The position numbers were made by a program, and so were the translations under genes. A stretch of DNA of 64,000 bases from assembly GCA_963930655.1 (NCBI GenBank), contig OZ005610.1, positions 13,831,001-13,895,000 of the forward strand, given 5' to 3'. The notes under the pieces are model-generated. The model was not told where the DNA came from. It did not search any database and was given only the letters and a program-made list of their open reading frames with translations. Source of the DNA: Myrica gale. Its lineage: Eukaryota; Streptophyta; Magnoliopsida; Fagales; Myricaceae. This document shows positions 36,001 to 46,801 of this stretch, piece by piece; position 1 is the first letter of the stretch, and the number at the start of each line of letters is the position of its first letter.

Positions 36001-37134
36001 TCGAGAAATATACATGGAGCAACCACAAGGGTTTGAAGATAAAGTCCAGCCAGAGTACGTCTGTAAGTTGAAGAAAGCTTTGTATGGACTCAAGCAAGCA
36101 CCCCGCGCATGGTATGGAAAAATTGGAGAATTCTTACTACAAAGTGGTTATAAAGCAGCACCGTCAGATTCTAGTCTGTTTGTAAAGGTACGTGACGGAA
36201 AACTAACTATAGTGCTAGAATATGTGGATGATCTTATAATTACAGGAGATGATAAAGAAGAAATCCAACAAATACGAGAAAATCTATCAGTGAGATTCCA
36301 AATGAAGGAGCTTGGAGGATTACGACACTTTCTTGGGCTCGAGCTGGAATAGATAGAAGAAGGGATTTTCTTATGCCATAAAAAGTATGCTAGAGATCTT
36401 CTGCAAAAGTTCGGTATGCTCGAGTGCAAACCAATCTCTACCCCCATGGAGACCAACTCCAAGCTCTGTGCCCATGAAGGAAAAGACTTGATAGATACTA
36501 CAATGTATTGACAACTAGTTGGAAGTCTAATCTATCTAACTTTGACAAGGCCTAAAATCTCGTTCGGAGTTGGAGTGGCAAGTCGATTTATTTAAAATCC
36601 AAAGAAGCCACACTTGGAAGCAGTTAGGCGTATATTGAGATATATAAAAGGAACGACTGATCTCGGCCTGTTATACAAGAAAGGGGGAGAAATTACAATG
36701 ACTGGGCATTGTGACGCTGATTATGCAGGAGATTGTGATACACGGAGGTCAACAACAGGATATGTCTTCAATATTGGCTCAGGTCCAATTTCATGGTGCA
36801 GCAAAAGACAGCCTACAGTTTCACTCTCAACCACTGAAGCAGAATATAGGACAGCAGCAATGGCAGCTCAAGAAAGTACGTGGTTAATACAATTAAAGGA
36901 CTTGAATCACAAACGGACTACGCAATGGCGCTCTTCTGTGATAATCAATCAGCCATACAATTAGCAGAAAATCCAGTATTTCATGTAAGGACAAAGCATG
37001 TGAAAGTCCACCATCACTTTATTAGAGAAAAGGTGCTGCAGGGAGAAATAACAATGAAGCCAATTAAGACAGAAGAACAAGTTGCAGACATTTTCACAAA
37101 AAGCCTAAATTCTTCAAAATTTATGAAGTTTTGA
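33055..37134 (+). pseudogene. Copia gag-pol, decayed
   Basis: Gag begins at ATG 33055 but meets TAA near 33130 and further stops. The gag domain is best preserved at 33247-33500. Remnants follow in order: zinc knuckle CFNCGK (about 33838), protease [12 protein letters not shown] (about 34045-34080), pre-integrase LWHARLGH (about 34448), integrase [11 protein letters not shown] (about 34697-34730) with a frameshift near 34850, then TPQQNGVAKRKN. RT has [22 protein letters not shown] and [10 protein letters not shown] (about 36217-36246). RNase H has CDADYAGD (about 36712) and STTEAEY, with a frameshift near 36890, ending at 37134. At least eight stops or frameshifts are visible. Confidence 0.9.
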
Positions 37135-37185
37135 GAGCAGCTTGGCATGACCGTAAGAGGTAAAGAAGTAAGTGCTGAGGGGGAG

Positions 37186-37590
37186 TGTTAAAAAAATCAA
37201 CACGTACTTCCCTAGAAAATTCTCACGGTATTCGAGAACATTCTGGAGGACACACGAAATTGGCAAGTTCTGGAGGATACTCGAAATCATCGTCACATGC
37301 CGACTTAATGCAGACGGGAAGCTTCAGCCACCGACCTAGTGTGTCTATAAATAGGAGAAGACATGTTAAGGAAGTGCATTGAGTGGAGAAGTAGTAGAAA
37401 AGTGAGTAGAAAAGGTGTGAGTCGTGTAGTAGAAAGTGTAGAAGTGAAAGTGTGTGTGACGTGAAGGCTAGAAAAATGTGAGAAAAAGTGAAGCGTGTTT
37501 GTGAAGTTTGTGTATGTCCCTTGTTATTTTGTCTTACTTGTAATAGTTTTGTTTCACTTTTATATAATACGCGTGCTAGTTTATTCAACA
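37186..37590 (+). repeat. Copia 3' LTR
   Basis: 405 bp, paired with 32464-32883, with the same TATA box at about 37343. TSD GATTA follows. Confidence 0.92.
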
Positions 37591-38472
37591 GATTATTTCA
37601 GCGCTGGAAGTATTCATGATTGGGTTCAATGCATTCTCGATCCAGTTCTCCACCTTCTTATCCCTACACGACTCTCATGGCTTCCAACTTTTTGCGATGA
37701 TCATGTTCGACGCTATCTGGAGAACACGTAACCAGTCCATCCGTGAAGATTCCTGGCCAACTCCTCTTGCCCTCTCCTTTCGGATTTTGAAACTTCATCG
37801 TAAACATAAAGAGGCTTAGACTGAATCCTCACGGGTCCCCAAGCAGATCAATGCTAACAGTTTTGCTACGGGTGATTTCTCCACACTTACGTTTGATGTT
37901 GCTGTCCGATCTCTTCTTTCTAGAGCTGCTGCCGTCCTTTTCCATTCTGATGGTCATATCCTTCGAGCGTGGACTTCCACTTCTCCTGAGGTGGACCCTT
38001 TGATAGGCAAGGCTACCGCAGCTTACCTGGCTCTTTCAAAGGCTAAAGAAGTTTCTTTATCCAATCTAATCTTAGCTGATGATTCTTCTATTGTTCTTGA
38101 AAACTTGCAGGCGGCGGGAAAACTTCCCTCTCTTCCTTTGCGTATCGATTCCCTGATCTTGTCTTCGGTTTAGCTTTATAAGGAGCTTCTCTTGTTTCTC
38201 CAGTATTAAGCTCCCCCGTTCTGAAAACTTCGTGGATCACAATGTTGCGGCCTGGGCGTGTTCCCACTCTTTTTGTTGGGGAGGTCCCCCCCTCGTTCCT
38301 TCTCCATTGGATACTCTGGAAATATAATGGTGCCAAGCTGCCATGATTTTCATGCACGAGACTATGTCTGTTTCTTTTATTTGTTTTCCTGTTTTTGTTT
38401 TTTCCTCTTTGTTGTTGTAGCCACTCTTTTGAATATACAACACACCTCTAGATAGATAGATAGATAGATATA
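37591..38472 (+). mobile_element. LINE 3' end: RNase H domain and (TAGA)n tail
   Basis: It starts with the block before RNase H (FQLFAMIMFDAIWRTRNQS), then an RVT_3-type RNase H domain (AVRSLLSRAAAVLFHSDGH, WTSTSPEVDPLIGKATAAYLAL, SLSNLILADDSS; 37890-38110). A frameshifted C-terminus and 3' UTR follow, ending in a TAGA/GATA simple repeat (38451-38472). This is the natural 3' end of the LINE whose RT lies 15 kb upstream. Confidence 0.85.
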
Positions 38473-38690
38473 AACGAGTTATAGAGTAAAATGTAAGCCG
38501 CTTCTAGTCCTTTATATTTCCTTCGAAGTGGCCAAATCTTACTTGGTCTCACCACGAGTCGCACGCCGTGAAGCCCATGACTCATGGTTCCCTTAACCAG
38601 CCAAGTCTGAACATGAATGGGAATTAGGCTCCGACCTATAATGATAAGGATTTTTGTAATAACTGACCTCTAATATTGGAGTAAGACTCC
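38473..38690. other. Short spacer between two LINE 3' ends
   Basis: About 220 bp of unique-looking sequence between the TAGA tail of the + strand LINE and the poly(A) tail of the - strand LINE. The two LINEs are therefore tail to tail. Confidence 0.5.
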
Positions 38691-38723
38691 TTGTTTTTTT
38701 TTCTAAGTAAATAGAGGATTCCA

Positions 38724-39173
38724 TTATGCCTCTCTACCGTTGAAAAATATTTCATTACAAGAGAGAATAGCTAAAGGCAAATCAGGGCTCTGAATATCCC
38801 CTACACTACCAGATCTCAAAATCCACTGAGCTAGATTATGAGCCAGCCTATTCCCACACCAAGGAACCCATACAAACTGCCACTGTGGGTGTAAAAGAAG
38901 GAAATGCCGAATAGTAAGAACATCATCTTCAATCAACCAGATAGGCTGAGTCCCCTGATCATTGATTTGCTGCACTACCGTGAGAGAATCACCTTCCAGC
39001 AATATTGCATGCCCTTCAAACTCCTCAGCTAAAGAGCAAGCCAATCTGGCTACTCTAGCCTTGCCTTTTAGAGGGTCTTGCCCTGGGGAATGTTTGATTT
39101 TGATACGAAGAAACTGACCCAAAGAATCCCTACAGACTGCAACAGGACAAAAACAATTAACACCAACTGCCAC
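38724..39173 (-). pseudogene. LINE RNase H domain (RVT_3 type)
   Basis: 150 codons open. The sequence has a KARVARLACSLAEEF block, ILLEGDSLTVVQQIN and WVPWCGNRLAHNLAQ, the usual layout of the RNase H-like domain at the end of plant L1 ORF2. The first strand and first catalytic Asp lie upstream in another frame. Confidence 0.75.
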
Positions 39174-39384
39174 ATCGAAATTAATTTTGATAGCCCCCTC
39201 ATATGGAGGTCGCCACTCTGGCAGAAGTTGATCCTGATCTGCCCAAGCCTCCTTGTGTGGACTCAGAATATCTCCTCTGGACAGTATGAATCAGATCCAT
39301 AATGTCTGGTTTGTGCCCTTCATGAACACATCTATTACGTGTATACCAAATGGTATCCAGAGTTTTAGTGACAACAAGCATCAT

Positions 39385-40095
39385 CTATGGCCAGAATGCA
39401 CGATCACCAGCAAGCAAATTGTCTGTATTAAAGATATATTGGATCCATTGTTCTATGGAGGACTGTTCAAAGCGGTGCAAGTTCATAGGCCAAGGGCCAT
39501 GCTGCCATAGTATAGAACTGATAGAACAATGCAGGAATAAATGTTCTGTTGTTTCCGGCATAAGCTTGCAAAGAGGACACATCATGACTTTAATATCCGA
39601 GCCCGCACCAAAACAACCCATCCTGCCCCAGAGAGGGAGCACATGTGCTGCCACTTTCCACAACATCAAACGTAATCTATGCTGCACTTTTAACTTCCAT
39701 ATTCCATTCCAAATTGCTGGAGGTAGGGTTCCCTGTACAGACCACCTATTTTTATTATCAAGCAGATAAGCAGCCTTAACGGAAAGTTTCCCTTTAGCAT
39801 CAAGAACCCATTTCAAGACATCAGTTTGCGGAGTGGAGGGAAAAGGGATATTAAGTATAGCCTCAGCATGAGAGGTTACAAACAGATGGCGAATCAGATC
39901 AGCCTTCCATTGATTAGTATTGGAATCAATAAGGTCACAGACACGGTTTAGACTCCTTTCAACGAGGCAGCCTGGCTTAAGCTTGGGTATGAAATCCGGG
40001 ATATCCTGTACCCACGGCTCACACCAGATATTAATGCTCTCACCATTTTTGACACACCAACACAGACCAGATCGCACCAGCTCCCTGGTTTTCAT
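39385..40095 (-). pseudogene. LINE zf-RVT region
   Basis: 236 codons open. It reads SGLCWCVKNGESINIWCEPW, then KGKLSVKAAYLL, W.IWKLKVQHRLRLMLWK, and the zinc-binding CPLCKLMPETTEHLFLHC (about 39530-39590). This is the standard domain between RT and RNase H. It joins RT sequence through a frameshifted stretch near 40100-40350. Confidence 0.82.
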
Positions 40096-40240
40096 GATCC
40101 CTTGCCAAATCCAAGAGGCTCCATTTACAGCAGGAGCTGTTAAAAACCTCGCACCGCGGCATTATTTTTGTGTAAGAGCTTGCACCCAAAGACAATCATT
40201 CTGGAGAACCATTGCCCAGCCCAGTTTTACAACAAGAGCC

Positions 40241-41846
40241 CTATTTCCATTCTGCGTAATCCAAGACCGCCATAAGATTTAGGCACACAGATACTATCCC
40301 AGGCCTCTGAACTTCTGCAAAATTGTTTCTAGAGGAGATACACAGACATATATTAAGAAGGGAGAGCCAATGCCACTGACTGAAGAAGAACTGTACGGCC
40401 TGCCTGCAATAGAGAACGTGCCTTCCATCCAGCATGACACCTATCCATCTTCTCAGCAATCTCTTGACATGCTTGACGTCTAGATCTTGGTATCACAAGG
40501 GGAAGCCCCAGATATTTGCCCGACCCACAAGCTGGTTGAATCCGCAACAAATGCACCAAGCTGTCTTTTCTAGAAGCGTCCATATTAGAACTGAAATGCA
40601 CAAAGGATTTAGGAGAATTTATTTCCTGCCTCGACCAAGCTGCAAAGTTTGTTCAGCACCGCTGCATGTGAAGAGCTTCGTAATCAATTCGCTCTACAAA
40701 ACAACATTTTAGAGGCGCAGATCGAGCGATACGGATACCATGTAAATTACCCCGGTCCTCTTATTAATCATCTGAATTAGCACCCTGTCACTATAACAAA
40801 GAGGAAGGGTGGAAGGGGATCGCCCTGGCAGAGGCCTCTTTGAGGTTTGAAAAAACCGTAAGGGCTACCATTGAGAAGAATTGAAAAAGAAACCGTGAAA
40901 ATACATTGATAAATCAAGCGACACCGTTTTTCCCCAAAACCGAAGCATTGCAAAGCTTCCATGAGAAAATTCCAGCTCACCAGATCATATGCTTTTGACA
41001 GATCAACCTTGAGTGCCATAAGGGCACCTCGCCCTTGCTTCCGCTTCATAGTTTGCATGATCTCATGAACCATAATCAAATTATCTTGAATATGACGTGA
41101 AGGAACAAAGGCCGCTTGATTGGTCGAGATCAATTTGTGCAAAAGATTTGAGCCTAATTGTCGGCAAAATTGTTAAAATAATTTTATAACATACATTACA
41201 CAAGCTAATGGGGCGAAATTGAGAGATTTCAGCAGTAGCATCTTCTTTAGGAATGAGAGCAATAAAAGAGTGATTGAGTTGCTTTCAGTTAAAAATCACT
41301 CAAGACAAAAATTTTAACCCTACCAATCACCTCGGTTTTGACCTGCTGCCAGTATTGTTGAAAAAACAAGGTTGTGAAACCATCAGGTCCCGGTGCTTTG
41401 TTGCTTCCCATTTCCTGCACTGCTTCCCAAATTTCTCTATCAGGGGTAATTAACTCTGGGATGAGGCCATCAAGTTCCGCTGGAAAAGAACAAGGCGATT
41501 CAGCAAACAAATTTTTAAAATATTCAACAATATGTTGCCCAATTTCAGCTTCCGTATTCAGCCAATGCCCATTCTCATCCTGCAAAGTCTCAATACCATT
41601 GTGTCTCCTCCTGATTATTGTAGACATATGGAAAAAGTGGGTATTCAAGTCCGGGGTTTTCAGCCACGTAATTCTTGCCTTTTGCCTCCACAATTCTTCT
41701 TTACGTGGCTCTTCCAACAAGAGTTCACTGAGCTCCCTTTCTTTCGGTAACACCAACGGGCAAGCTGGTCCATGCTGGACTTCATCGAGCTCTGCTTGTA
41801 AGCGCCGAATATCTTCAATGTTATTGACAAATTCTGTTTCAAAATT
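40241..41846 (-). pseudogene. LINE reverse transcriptase, catalytic motif deleted
   Basis: From 41846 down: WLKTPDLNTHFFH linker, EAVQEMGSNKAPGPDGF (about 41375-41430), FRPISLCNV (about 41215), AAFVPSRHIQDNLIMVHE, VDLSKAYDLVSW, GLCQGDPLPPFLF (about 40790-40830). The next expected block, the catalytic F/YADD motif, is not found. Sequence passes from SAP-like residues (about 40710) straight to the SGQEINSPKS-like region (about 40620), suggesting a small deletion. Frameshifts also occur near 41290, 41150 and 40760. Confidence 0.78.
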
Positions 41847-42880
41847 TGAATTGTAATTTTAATTATTTAGATAAGGGTTTGTTTTAAGTGTTCAAGATAT
41901 ATCTTAAGAAGATTAGGATTGAATAACAATTGGAAAGCATTTGAATCATGATGATAAAGATGAGGAGCGTTCGAATTTTAAAAAATGAGTTCAAATTTGC
42001 GAAGTGTGATCTGATCCTAAAATCTCTCAAGTGTATCTCCTGAATATGATCTTCGCTTGATTTTCGCGTGATCTTAGCTCGAGCAAAATTGACATTTTTT
42101 TATACAGTAAGTTTCGCTCTATTTTCGTCCTAGATTAGCTCGAGCTAAATTAGCATTTTTCCATCCAGTGTTTTTTGGCCTAGCTTAGCTCGAGCGAAAA
42201 TCTCTAATTTCAAATTTTCCTATCTTTTTCTATTTAAACCGTGAGAAATTCGTCCAAGAGTTTTTACCCAAGTTATTTCATTCCTTCCTTGGCTTCTTAT
42301 GTTTGAGAGAAATATTCTTTGAGACCTTTGCACTTAAAGTGTTTATATTTTCTCTCTCCTACATCAATCACCTTAATTACCATTGAAATCAACCTCCAGT
42401 GAGAAGCCTTCAAAGAGCTTAAGGAGATTGGCAGCCAGAGTTACCGGTGTTGAAGAACAAAAGAACCTCAGAAGGTTGAAGGTTAACCGCAAGGGAGCGG
42501 TTCTAGGTTGGATTACCTAAATTATTACTTCGGGGTTGTCAAAGTTAAGCAACTGGATGTTGCCCGTGTCTGAGTCACCGGTGTAAGGTTTATCTTCTAG
42601 TGAATTTTTGGTGGCTGCTAGCCCGGAGTGGCTTTTTCTTTTGATAAGGTTTTCCACTTCGTCATCAAATCTCGTCTTGGCGTGTGCTTGATTTAATATT
42701 TCTGATTGATATTTTCTTTGATATTTGTTTTAATATTTCACTGCGTATTTATTGATTGTTAAATACTTTTCACATCTAGATAAGACTCTTTTAGAATTTG
42801 TTCTAATTTTGTCTATTCGTAGAAAAGGAAAGTATCAACACCTATTCACCCCCCTCTAGGTATTTTTTAGGGTCTAAACA
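41847..42880 (+). repeat. Solo LTR (Copia-like) in the LINE linker
   Basis: The 1034 bp begin TGAATTG and end GTCTAAACA, with the CTATTCACCCCCCTCTAGG block common near plant Copia LTR ends. Flanking 5-mers are AAATT and AATTT, an imperfect TSD. LINE sequence resumes in register on both sides. It contains repeated GCTCGAGC-type motifs (42070-42200) and a possible TATA at about 42230, suggesting + orientation. Confidence 0.6.
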
Positions 42881-43083
42881 AATTTTTCAAATACGTTCTT
42901 GAATAATCCTGAATACCTCCATGTTCCAGCGTCATAATGCCAATTTCGTGGTCTTAAGACGTTGGCACAAAAAGCTGGGGATCCATGAGTCTCCTGCTGC
43001 CAAGCCATATTCACAACCTCCCTACAACGATTATACATTGCCCAAAAAGCTTCAAACCGAAAAGGGTCTCGGGCTACGGTCTT
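42881..43083 (-). pseudogene. LINE linker between endonuclease and RT
   Basis: Minus-strand translation reads VARDPFRFEAFW, CREVVNMAW, GSPAFC and LFKNVFEKF, typical of the segment after the endonuclease of plant L1 ORF2. Both edges are solo-LTR insertion points. Confidence 0.75.
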
Positions 43084-44384
43084 TGTAACGCCCCGGTCCC
43101 AAACTCTATACGAATAGATTTTCGTATAAAACAAGGCTTTTTCACCATGGATAATCATTTATATAGACCCCAATATTTCAAAACTAATTTTGTATAACCT
43201 CAGCAAAATATTCATAAACCGTAAAAGGACCCAAAAAATATCAATCCAAGCCCTAAAATTTACATTAGCATATCTTATAGTTCCAATATCAATGAAGATC
43301 TCCCAAAATAATACAATATCGAATTCTCCAACATCAATCTCCAAAAGTACTCTTGCAAAACACACCTTCGAAACAAAAATCTATCTAAAGTTCCTCGAAC
43401 TTCTCTAATTCTGCCAACTCTGAAAAATATGAGAATAAGGGGTGAGCTACGACTAGCTCAGTAAGTAGCAAGTCAATGAGGGTTAGGCAAAAGACAATGT
43501 TATCACAATAACCGAAATACAAAATAAAACACCGTGAGCCATACCAAATCCAAAATATAATTTTATAACAAAAATATTCAAGGTCACGCAATATAGAGAA
43601 ATCACCAATGGTCACATAGACCTCAAGGCCACAAAGACCTACAAATATTAGGTCACACATACCTCTAGGCCACATAGACCTCCAAATACCATAAGGGGTA
43701 TCAAATTGGCCATACGGACCACAATGATAAATTGGTCACAAAGACTACAAAGATATATAACCAGCTCAATGACAATTTTCACAGTATGCTCACCAAAACA
43801 AGTTATAAAAATTTCATTTGAGTTTTACAAAATCTCGACAATCACTTTTTACCCAAAATTTGATTAGTTCCCCAAATAATATATCAAAACCATATAAAAT
43901 GCGGTTCATGATTAAACTCTCATTGAAGAACCACTTACCTCAAACACTTAACCAATCCTTAAAACTTCTCCAATAATTGCCGAACAATCTTTCGGAAACA
44001 AGTAGCACCATTTCAATCCAAATTTTGGTTTCTAATAAACATTCTCTACAACCATTTATTAACCTCAAAATCTTCAACTTTTAAAATTCAAGCATACCTA
44101 TATCCATCACTTTTAAATTCAAATATAAGATTTTTATCCATATCTTTCAAATTCAAATATAAGAATAATCTTTATCCATATCTTAACATTTAAATTCAAA
44201 CCTAATAACAAATATCTATTCAAATATTTAAATTCAAATATAGATCACATCTCCATATTAACACCTTTAAATTCAAAAATACGATTCAACCTCTATCCAA
44301 AAATAAAACATAGGATTAAGCCCTATCTCTTCGTTTAAAATTTAAATTACTCAGTTAACACCTTGTTCGGGACGAGGTATTACA
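43084..44384. repeat. Solo LTR in the LINE endonuclease-linker junction
   Basis: 1301 bp flanked by the perfect 5-bp TSD GTCTT (43079-43083 and 44385-44389). Ends are TGTAACGCCCCGGTCCC and GGGACGAGGTATTACA, an imperfect 16-bp terminal inverted repeat. This end type is common among plant Gypsy chromovirus LTRs. No coding content, and orientation was not resolved. Confidence 0.78.
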
Positions 44385-44640
44385 GTCTTGATCCCCCACA
44401 ATATTAAATAAAATAGGTGCATGATCAGAAGCGAGATGCGGTAGGTGCGAAACAGTAGCCCTCGGAAAAAGGCTACGCCACTCCCCTTTGCGATGTTGCG
44501 GTCAAGCCGTTCCAAAATAAGGCCATGATCCTCTCTACCAATAGTCCAAGTATATTTATTACCAGAAAAACCCAAATCAAGGAGACCCTCATTCCACATA
44601 AATTGAAAGGGGCATAAACCTCTCATTCCAAAAAATTCCT
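44385..44640 (-). pseudogene. LINE endonuclease C-terminal fragment
   Basis: Minus strand: LLDLGFSGNKYTWT (about 44560-44600), ERLDRNIA, then HLASDHAPILFNI (about 44400-44440). The SDH motif is one of the catalytic blocks of APE-type endonucleases. A frameshift lies between them. The 5' half of the domain is missing. Confidence 0.8.
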
Positions 44641-45078
44641 AGCGGGAAGTCGATCCTTCACCGTAAGCCAAAGAATGAAAGAATGGCGTGGCAGATTAGC
44701 TTTACTCCATACAAGTCCATGCCAAATAGGAGCTTGGACCTAGAGTCTCAGGCTGTCAAAAGTATCCCGAGTAGAAAACTTCTCACTCTAACTCATTTCC
44801 CATTTTACCCAATCCGCCCTAGAGATGTTTGGTCTAAAATGGACAGGAGTAGCATTGGAGATATCCCGCCAAATACTACCATTGTTAGGCCATAGCCAGT
44901 CCCCTCCCATAACCACATTGCTCACTCGTGCATTAGGCTCCATCCCAGAGTTCATGATTTGCTCCTTCGTGAAACTAGTACTGAGGATTCCCACAGGGTG
45001 CCTGTTATCCTCCCAAAGGAAGGTAGTGTCACCATTGCCGACCACATGACACATATTTTGTCTCGCCACACTTCTAAG
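44641..45078 (-). pseudogene. Fragment of another LINE (zf-RVT region)
   Basis: Minus-strand reading gives NMCHVVGNGDTTFLWEDN (about 45010-45065), then IWHGLVWSKANLPRHSF-like and LWLTVKDRLPARNFL blocks near 44650-44750. These belong to the zf-RVT region of a LINE ORF2, so this cannot be the 5' part of the neighbouring endonuclease fragment. It is a separate piece joined end to end. Confidence 0.7.
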
Positions 45079-45079
45079 G

Positions 45080-45496
45080 CTAAAAATTACCTTGAGAGAA
45101 TCGATCCTTCAAATTTGTCCAAATTTCTTTTGCAGTCTCAATACAAATCACACTTGCTGCAAGATCCCTTGAAATAGAATTCAGTATGCAGGATATGACC
45201 ATATTATTGCAACACAACCAAATTCCAAAGCGAGAGTCCTCTACATTTGGTTTGTCAATGGATCTGTCTATGAATTTGATCTTGTTCTTTGCACTTAACG
45301 TCATTTTCATTGAATGACACCAGGTAGGATGATTATCACCTACCAGTAATTGTGAAATTAAGATTGCTCGAGGACTGTCTCCGTGATGGAGATAGTACAG
45401 GCAAAAATTTTCATAAGTCATATTGTGAGTATTTATCAGAAGAGGTGTTGCAGAGACAATATGTGTTTTAGGAGTAGGAGGTGTTGCGGAAGCCAT
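45080..45496 (-). pseudogene. Copia gag N-terminal fragment
   Basis: 138 codons open from ATG 45496. It has the Copia gag N-terminal signature (YYLHHGDSPRAILISQLL, NHPTWCHSMKMTLSAKNKI, FIDRSIDKP) and ends in IWTNLKDRFSQGN. It stops where the LINE fragment begins; no protease or pol follows. Confidence 0.78.
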
Positions 45497-45987
45497 GAAT
45501 CAGAGCATGAGAGAGTAAAATTTGTGAGAATGATTCGTTGTATATTATTCACGTTTGATATTTATACACAAATAAAGACACAGCAATCTAACTGATTTTC
45601 TAATTACATAACTACTTTTGCCACAATTTTTCTAACCCTGCTTAGGCTTCCTGAGAACTACAATTGAAATGTTGCAAATAAGGCCAATGAACTTTAGCTC
45701 ATATGACACCTCCTCCCTTTGGGGAGGGATAGATCCGGGGTCGGTTCTCGGGTTCCCCGGCACCGGGAACCGGGTTTCCCACTTTTTTTTATTAACAAAC
45801 ATTATCTTCCAGCAAATCCCCTACCACATCACCCCCTCCCCCCACTCTCCATTTTCCTTTCTCCATTCATACCCTAAATCTGCTCCGCGTCACCCCCTCC
45901 ACACCGGCGAGCGCCTATCTCCCCCTACCCTCCCTCTCCCGCGCCCAGCCACTCGCCGAGCTCCAGATCCAAGTTTGTTTGCCTTCG
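45497..45987. other. Leader of the Copia gag fragment and GC-rich repeat, no gene
   Basis: Up to about 45660 it resembles a retroelement leader. At about 45748-45770 there is a GC-rich near-palindrome with arms GGTTCCC and GGGAACC. C/T-rich sequence follows at 45825-45960, possibly the 5' region of the HMG-box gene. Confidence 0.4.
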
Positions 45988-46801
45988 ATGACATATGCAG
46001 ACGTTGGTTGGATGGAGGACCAGGATTCGAAGTTGGGGCATGAGTGTTGCAGCGACAGTTGTGGGGTTTCGGTGCCAATCGCCTTGGCTGACATGCATGA
46101 GTGTAAAATCGAGAAGATCGTGGTCAAGAAGTTCAGAGGAGTATCTGAGAGGCAAAACGTTGGGAAACCGAACTATGGAGACCAACCCAGATCGCCCTTT
46201 CGGCTTTTCATGTAAAATTTCTCTTCTTTGATTATACCAATAGATTCCATTACTTCTAATTCTACTTTCCGCGGGTTTAATTTGGCCTCTATATTGGTTT
46301 TTGGCTCCTTTGTATATGTATTCTTTGATTCCTCAGTCATGTAAAGTTGCATTTTATGCATACCGAACGTGTGGCATGATGAAGGCTACAATTTTCGTTA
46401 TGTTTGGCTGCTGGGAAAGCGGCAGGTTAAAGAAAAAGAAAATATATTTGGCGTTTAGTGCTTTAAGTTTCATTTATTTGTAGACACAAAAGTGCAGCTC
46501 AGCATTGCAAATAATTGCATTAGGAAGATTTCAAATTTATTTGGGACATGGCACATATTTATATTTGGGGCTGATGAAGAATTTATATTTTCATGTTCGG
46601 TGGGTTTGGTAGGGAAAGCTTTGTGAAGACCTGCAAGACAAAGAATTTGATTATCATGGATCAAAATGGGTTGGACACTTGGAAGAACATGTCCAAGGAG
46701 GTAACGTTCTATAGTCTTCCTAATTTTGCTACCTAACTATATACTTTAACTGGATTATCAGTTCCTCGAGTACTTTCCTTCAGGAGAGGAAACCCTACAT
46801 C
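45988..46801 (+). pseudogene. Partial HMG-box protein gene (HMGB6-like)
   Basis: Three exons can be joined: 45988-46211, 46613-46700 and 46784 to about 46801. The first encodes an N-terminal segment with C-x3-C, VPIALADMHEC and then DQPRSPFRLFM, the start of an HMG box. The ATG codon is split across intron 1. Exon 2 adds SFVKTCKTKN and GLDTWKNMSKE, and exon 3 adds ERKPYI. HMG-box proteins bend DNA in chromatin; the C-rich N-terminus recalls the plant HMGB6 group. The last helix of the box and any C-terminal tail are not found, and exon 3 runs into a stop at once. A donor at GTTGAA near 46802 is conceivable. It may be a truncated gene, or one with further exons I could not recognise between 46880 and 47160. 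Confidence 0.5.

Larger units (their letters stand above)
32464..37590 (+). mobile_element. Copia retrotransposon (third family), near full length
   Basis: 5127 bp on the + strand between TSDs GATTA (32459-32463 and 37591-37595). LTRs at 32464-32883 and 37186-37590 start TGTTAAAAAAATC and end TTATTCAACA. The primer site is a variant of the iMet site, and the polypurine tract GCTGAGGGGGAG (37174-37185) abuts the 3' LTR. It is inserted in the LINE zf-RVT to RNase H interval. Confidence 0.93.
38691..44640 (-). mobile_element. Second L1-type LINE, split by two solo LTRs
   Basis: On the minus strand the order is the endonuclease end (44630-44385), [solo LTR], linker with RDPFRFEAFW and VNMAWQQE (43083-42881), [solo LTR], RT, zf-RVT, RNase H, and a poly(A) tail (T run near 38691-38701). 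Subtracting the insertions leaves about 3.6 kb, so the element is 5' truncated inside the endonuclease. It differs clearly in sequence from the + strand LINE. Confidence 0.85.

Noticed and set aside
43084..44384. Considered as a DNA transposon because of 16-bp inverted ends
   Set aside because: TG/CA termini, a 5-bp TSD and the TGTAACGCCCCGG end type fit a solo LTR better.
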